Of a DNA stretch of 23,936 nucleotides, positions 23,797 to 23,936 are shown in pieces. The first letter of the stretch is position 1. The number at the start of each line of letters is the position of its first letter. The stretch lies in assembly GCA_964637235.1 (NCBI GenBank), contig CAZWVR010000029.1:1-23936 (forward strand), written 5' to 3'. The DNA comes from CAZWVR01 sp964637235. GTDB taxonomy: Bacteria; Bacteroidota; Bacteroidia; Bacteroidales; S143-33. Both the position numbers and the translations under genes were made by a program. A model generated the notes under the pieces. The model made no database searches and was not told the DNA's origin. It saw only the letters and a list, made by a program, of their open reading frames with translations.

Positions 23797-23936
23797 AATT
23801 TAATAGTGGAAAAAATTCATCTGTCTGTAAGTCAAAGAATATAGGCGTAAACTTTATGTTTCTGCCGTTTATACCTGTTTGATATTCTGGCAATGATACT
23901 TTTTCCATCAGGGGATAAACAAGGAGAATCTGCTCC
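23786..23936 (-). CDS. Possible C-terminus of a PD40/TolB-like beta-propeller protein (5' end outside window; possible frameshift)
   Basis: Two minus-strand frames look coding. From base 23936 one frame reads GADSPCLSPDGKSIIARIS, an excellent PD40/WD40-like repeat signature, but stops at 23832. The next frame is open from the window edge to TAG at 23786-23788 and ends FFDLQTDEFFPLLNF, which fits the closing strand of such a repeat (DLxTxExxxLxN). A single extra base near 23870-23895 would join them. This could be a real pseudogene, a sequencing or assembly error, or chance. With only 151 nt visible, neither reading frame nor function is secure. Confidence 0.4.
   Translation of the reverse strand, partial: EQILLVYPLMEKVSLPEYQTGINGRNIKFTPIFFDLQTDEFFPLLNFNP

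Overview
The window reads as chromosomal DNA of a Bacteroidota bacterium. Most genes are AT-rich. Starts are preceded by A/T-rich leaders without Shine-Dalgarno sequences, and several sit just downstream of Bacteroidota-type promoters (TTTG, about 19 nt, TAnnTTTG). The content fits: a GldD gliding-motility lipoprotein, a CarboxypepD_reg-like/DUF secreted protein, several lipoproteins with short lipoboxes and a PD40-like fragment. An anaerobic or fermentative life is inferred, not shown, from an acyl-CoA dehydrogenase/EtfBA operon plus an ADP-forming acyl-CoA synthetase.

Layout. 1-320: C-terminus of an M1-type peptidase, with much more CTG-rich codon use than its neighbours. 414-1940: gpmI (glycolysis). 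1945-2202: GC-rich palindromic repeat, copy A. 2200-2967 (-): secreted CarboxypepD_reg-like protein. 3070-4344: serS. 4453-7341: acyl-CoA dehydrogenase, etfB, etfA, closed by a strong terminator. 7401-8177 (-): SDR oxidoreductase. 8247-9242: asd, followed by a bidirectional terminator. 9339-11084 (-): secreted C69 peptidase. About 11250-11315: decayed repeat copy C. 11338-13320: HEAT-repeat/cyclophilin-like lipoprotein. 13326-13904 (-): gldD. 13986-15379: DUF4377 lipoprotein overlapping a tail-anchored TPR protein. 15520-17301: secreted UshA-type 5'-nucleotidase. 17346-19403: ADP-forming acyl-CoA synthetase. 19483-20274: ADP-ribosylglycohydrolase. 20285-20531: repeat copy B. 20612-22645: recA-tsaD. 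22732-23796: secreted protein with an FGE/SUMF1-like domain. 23786-23936 (-): end of a probable beta-propeller (PD40) gene.

How the genes work together. Most are housekeeping singletons. The clear functional unit is acyl-CoA dehydrogenase with its electron-transfer flavoprotein. The ADP-forming acyl-CoA synthetase 10 kb away could turn acyl-CoA products into acid plus ATP, but that link is inferred.

The most interesting non-genic feature is the dispersed repeat. Copies A and B share conserved outer arms, a conserved 45-46 nt side hairpin and a conserved 3' tail hairpin. In between is a stem whose sequence is completely different in the two copies but whose pairing and internal loop (TT opposite T) are the same. 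Such compensatory change points to selection on folded RNA or single-stranded DNA. The conserved cores recall, from memory only, palindromic intergenic repeats common in Flavobacteria-type genomes.
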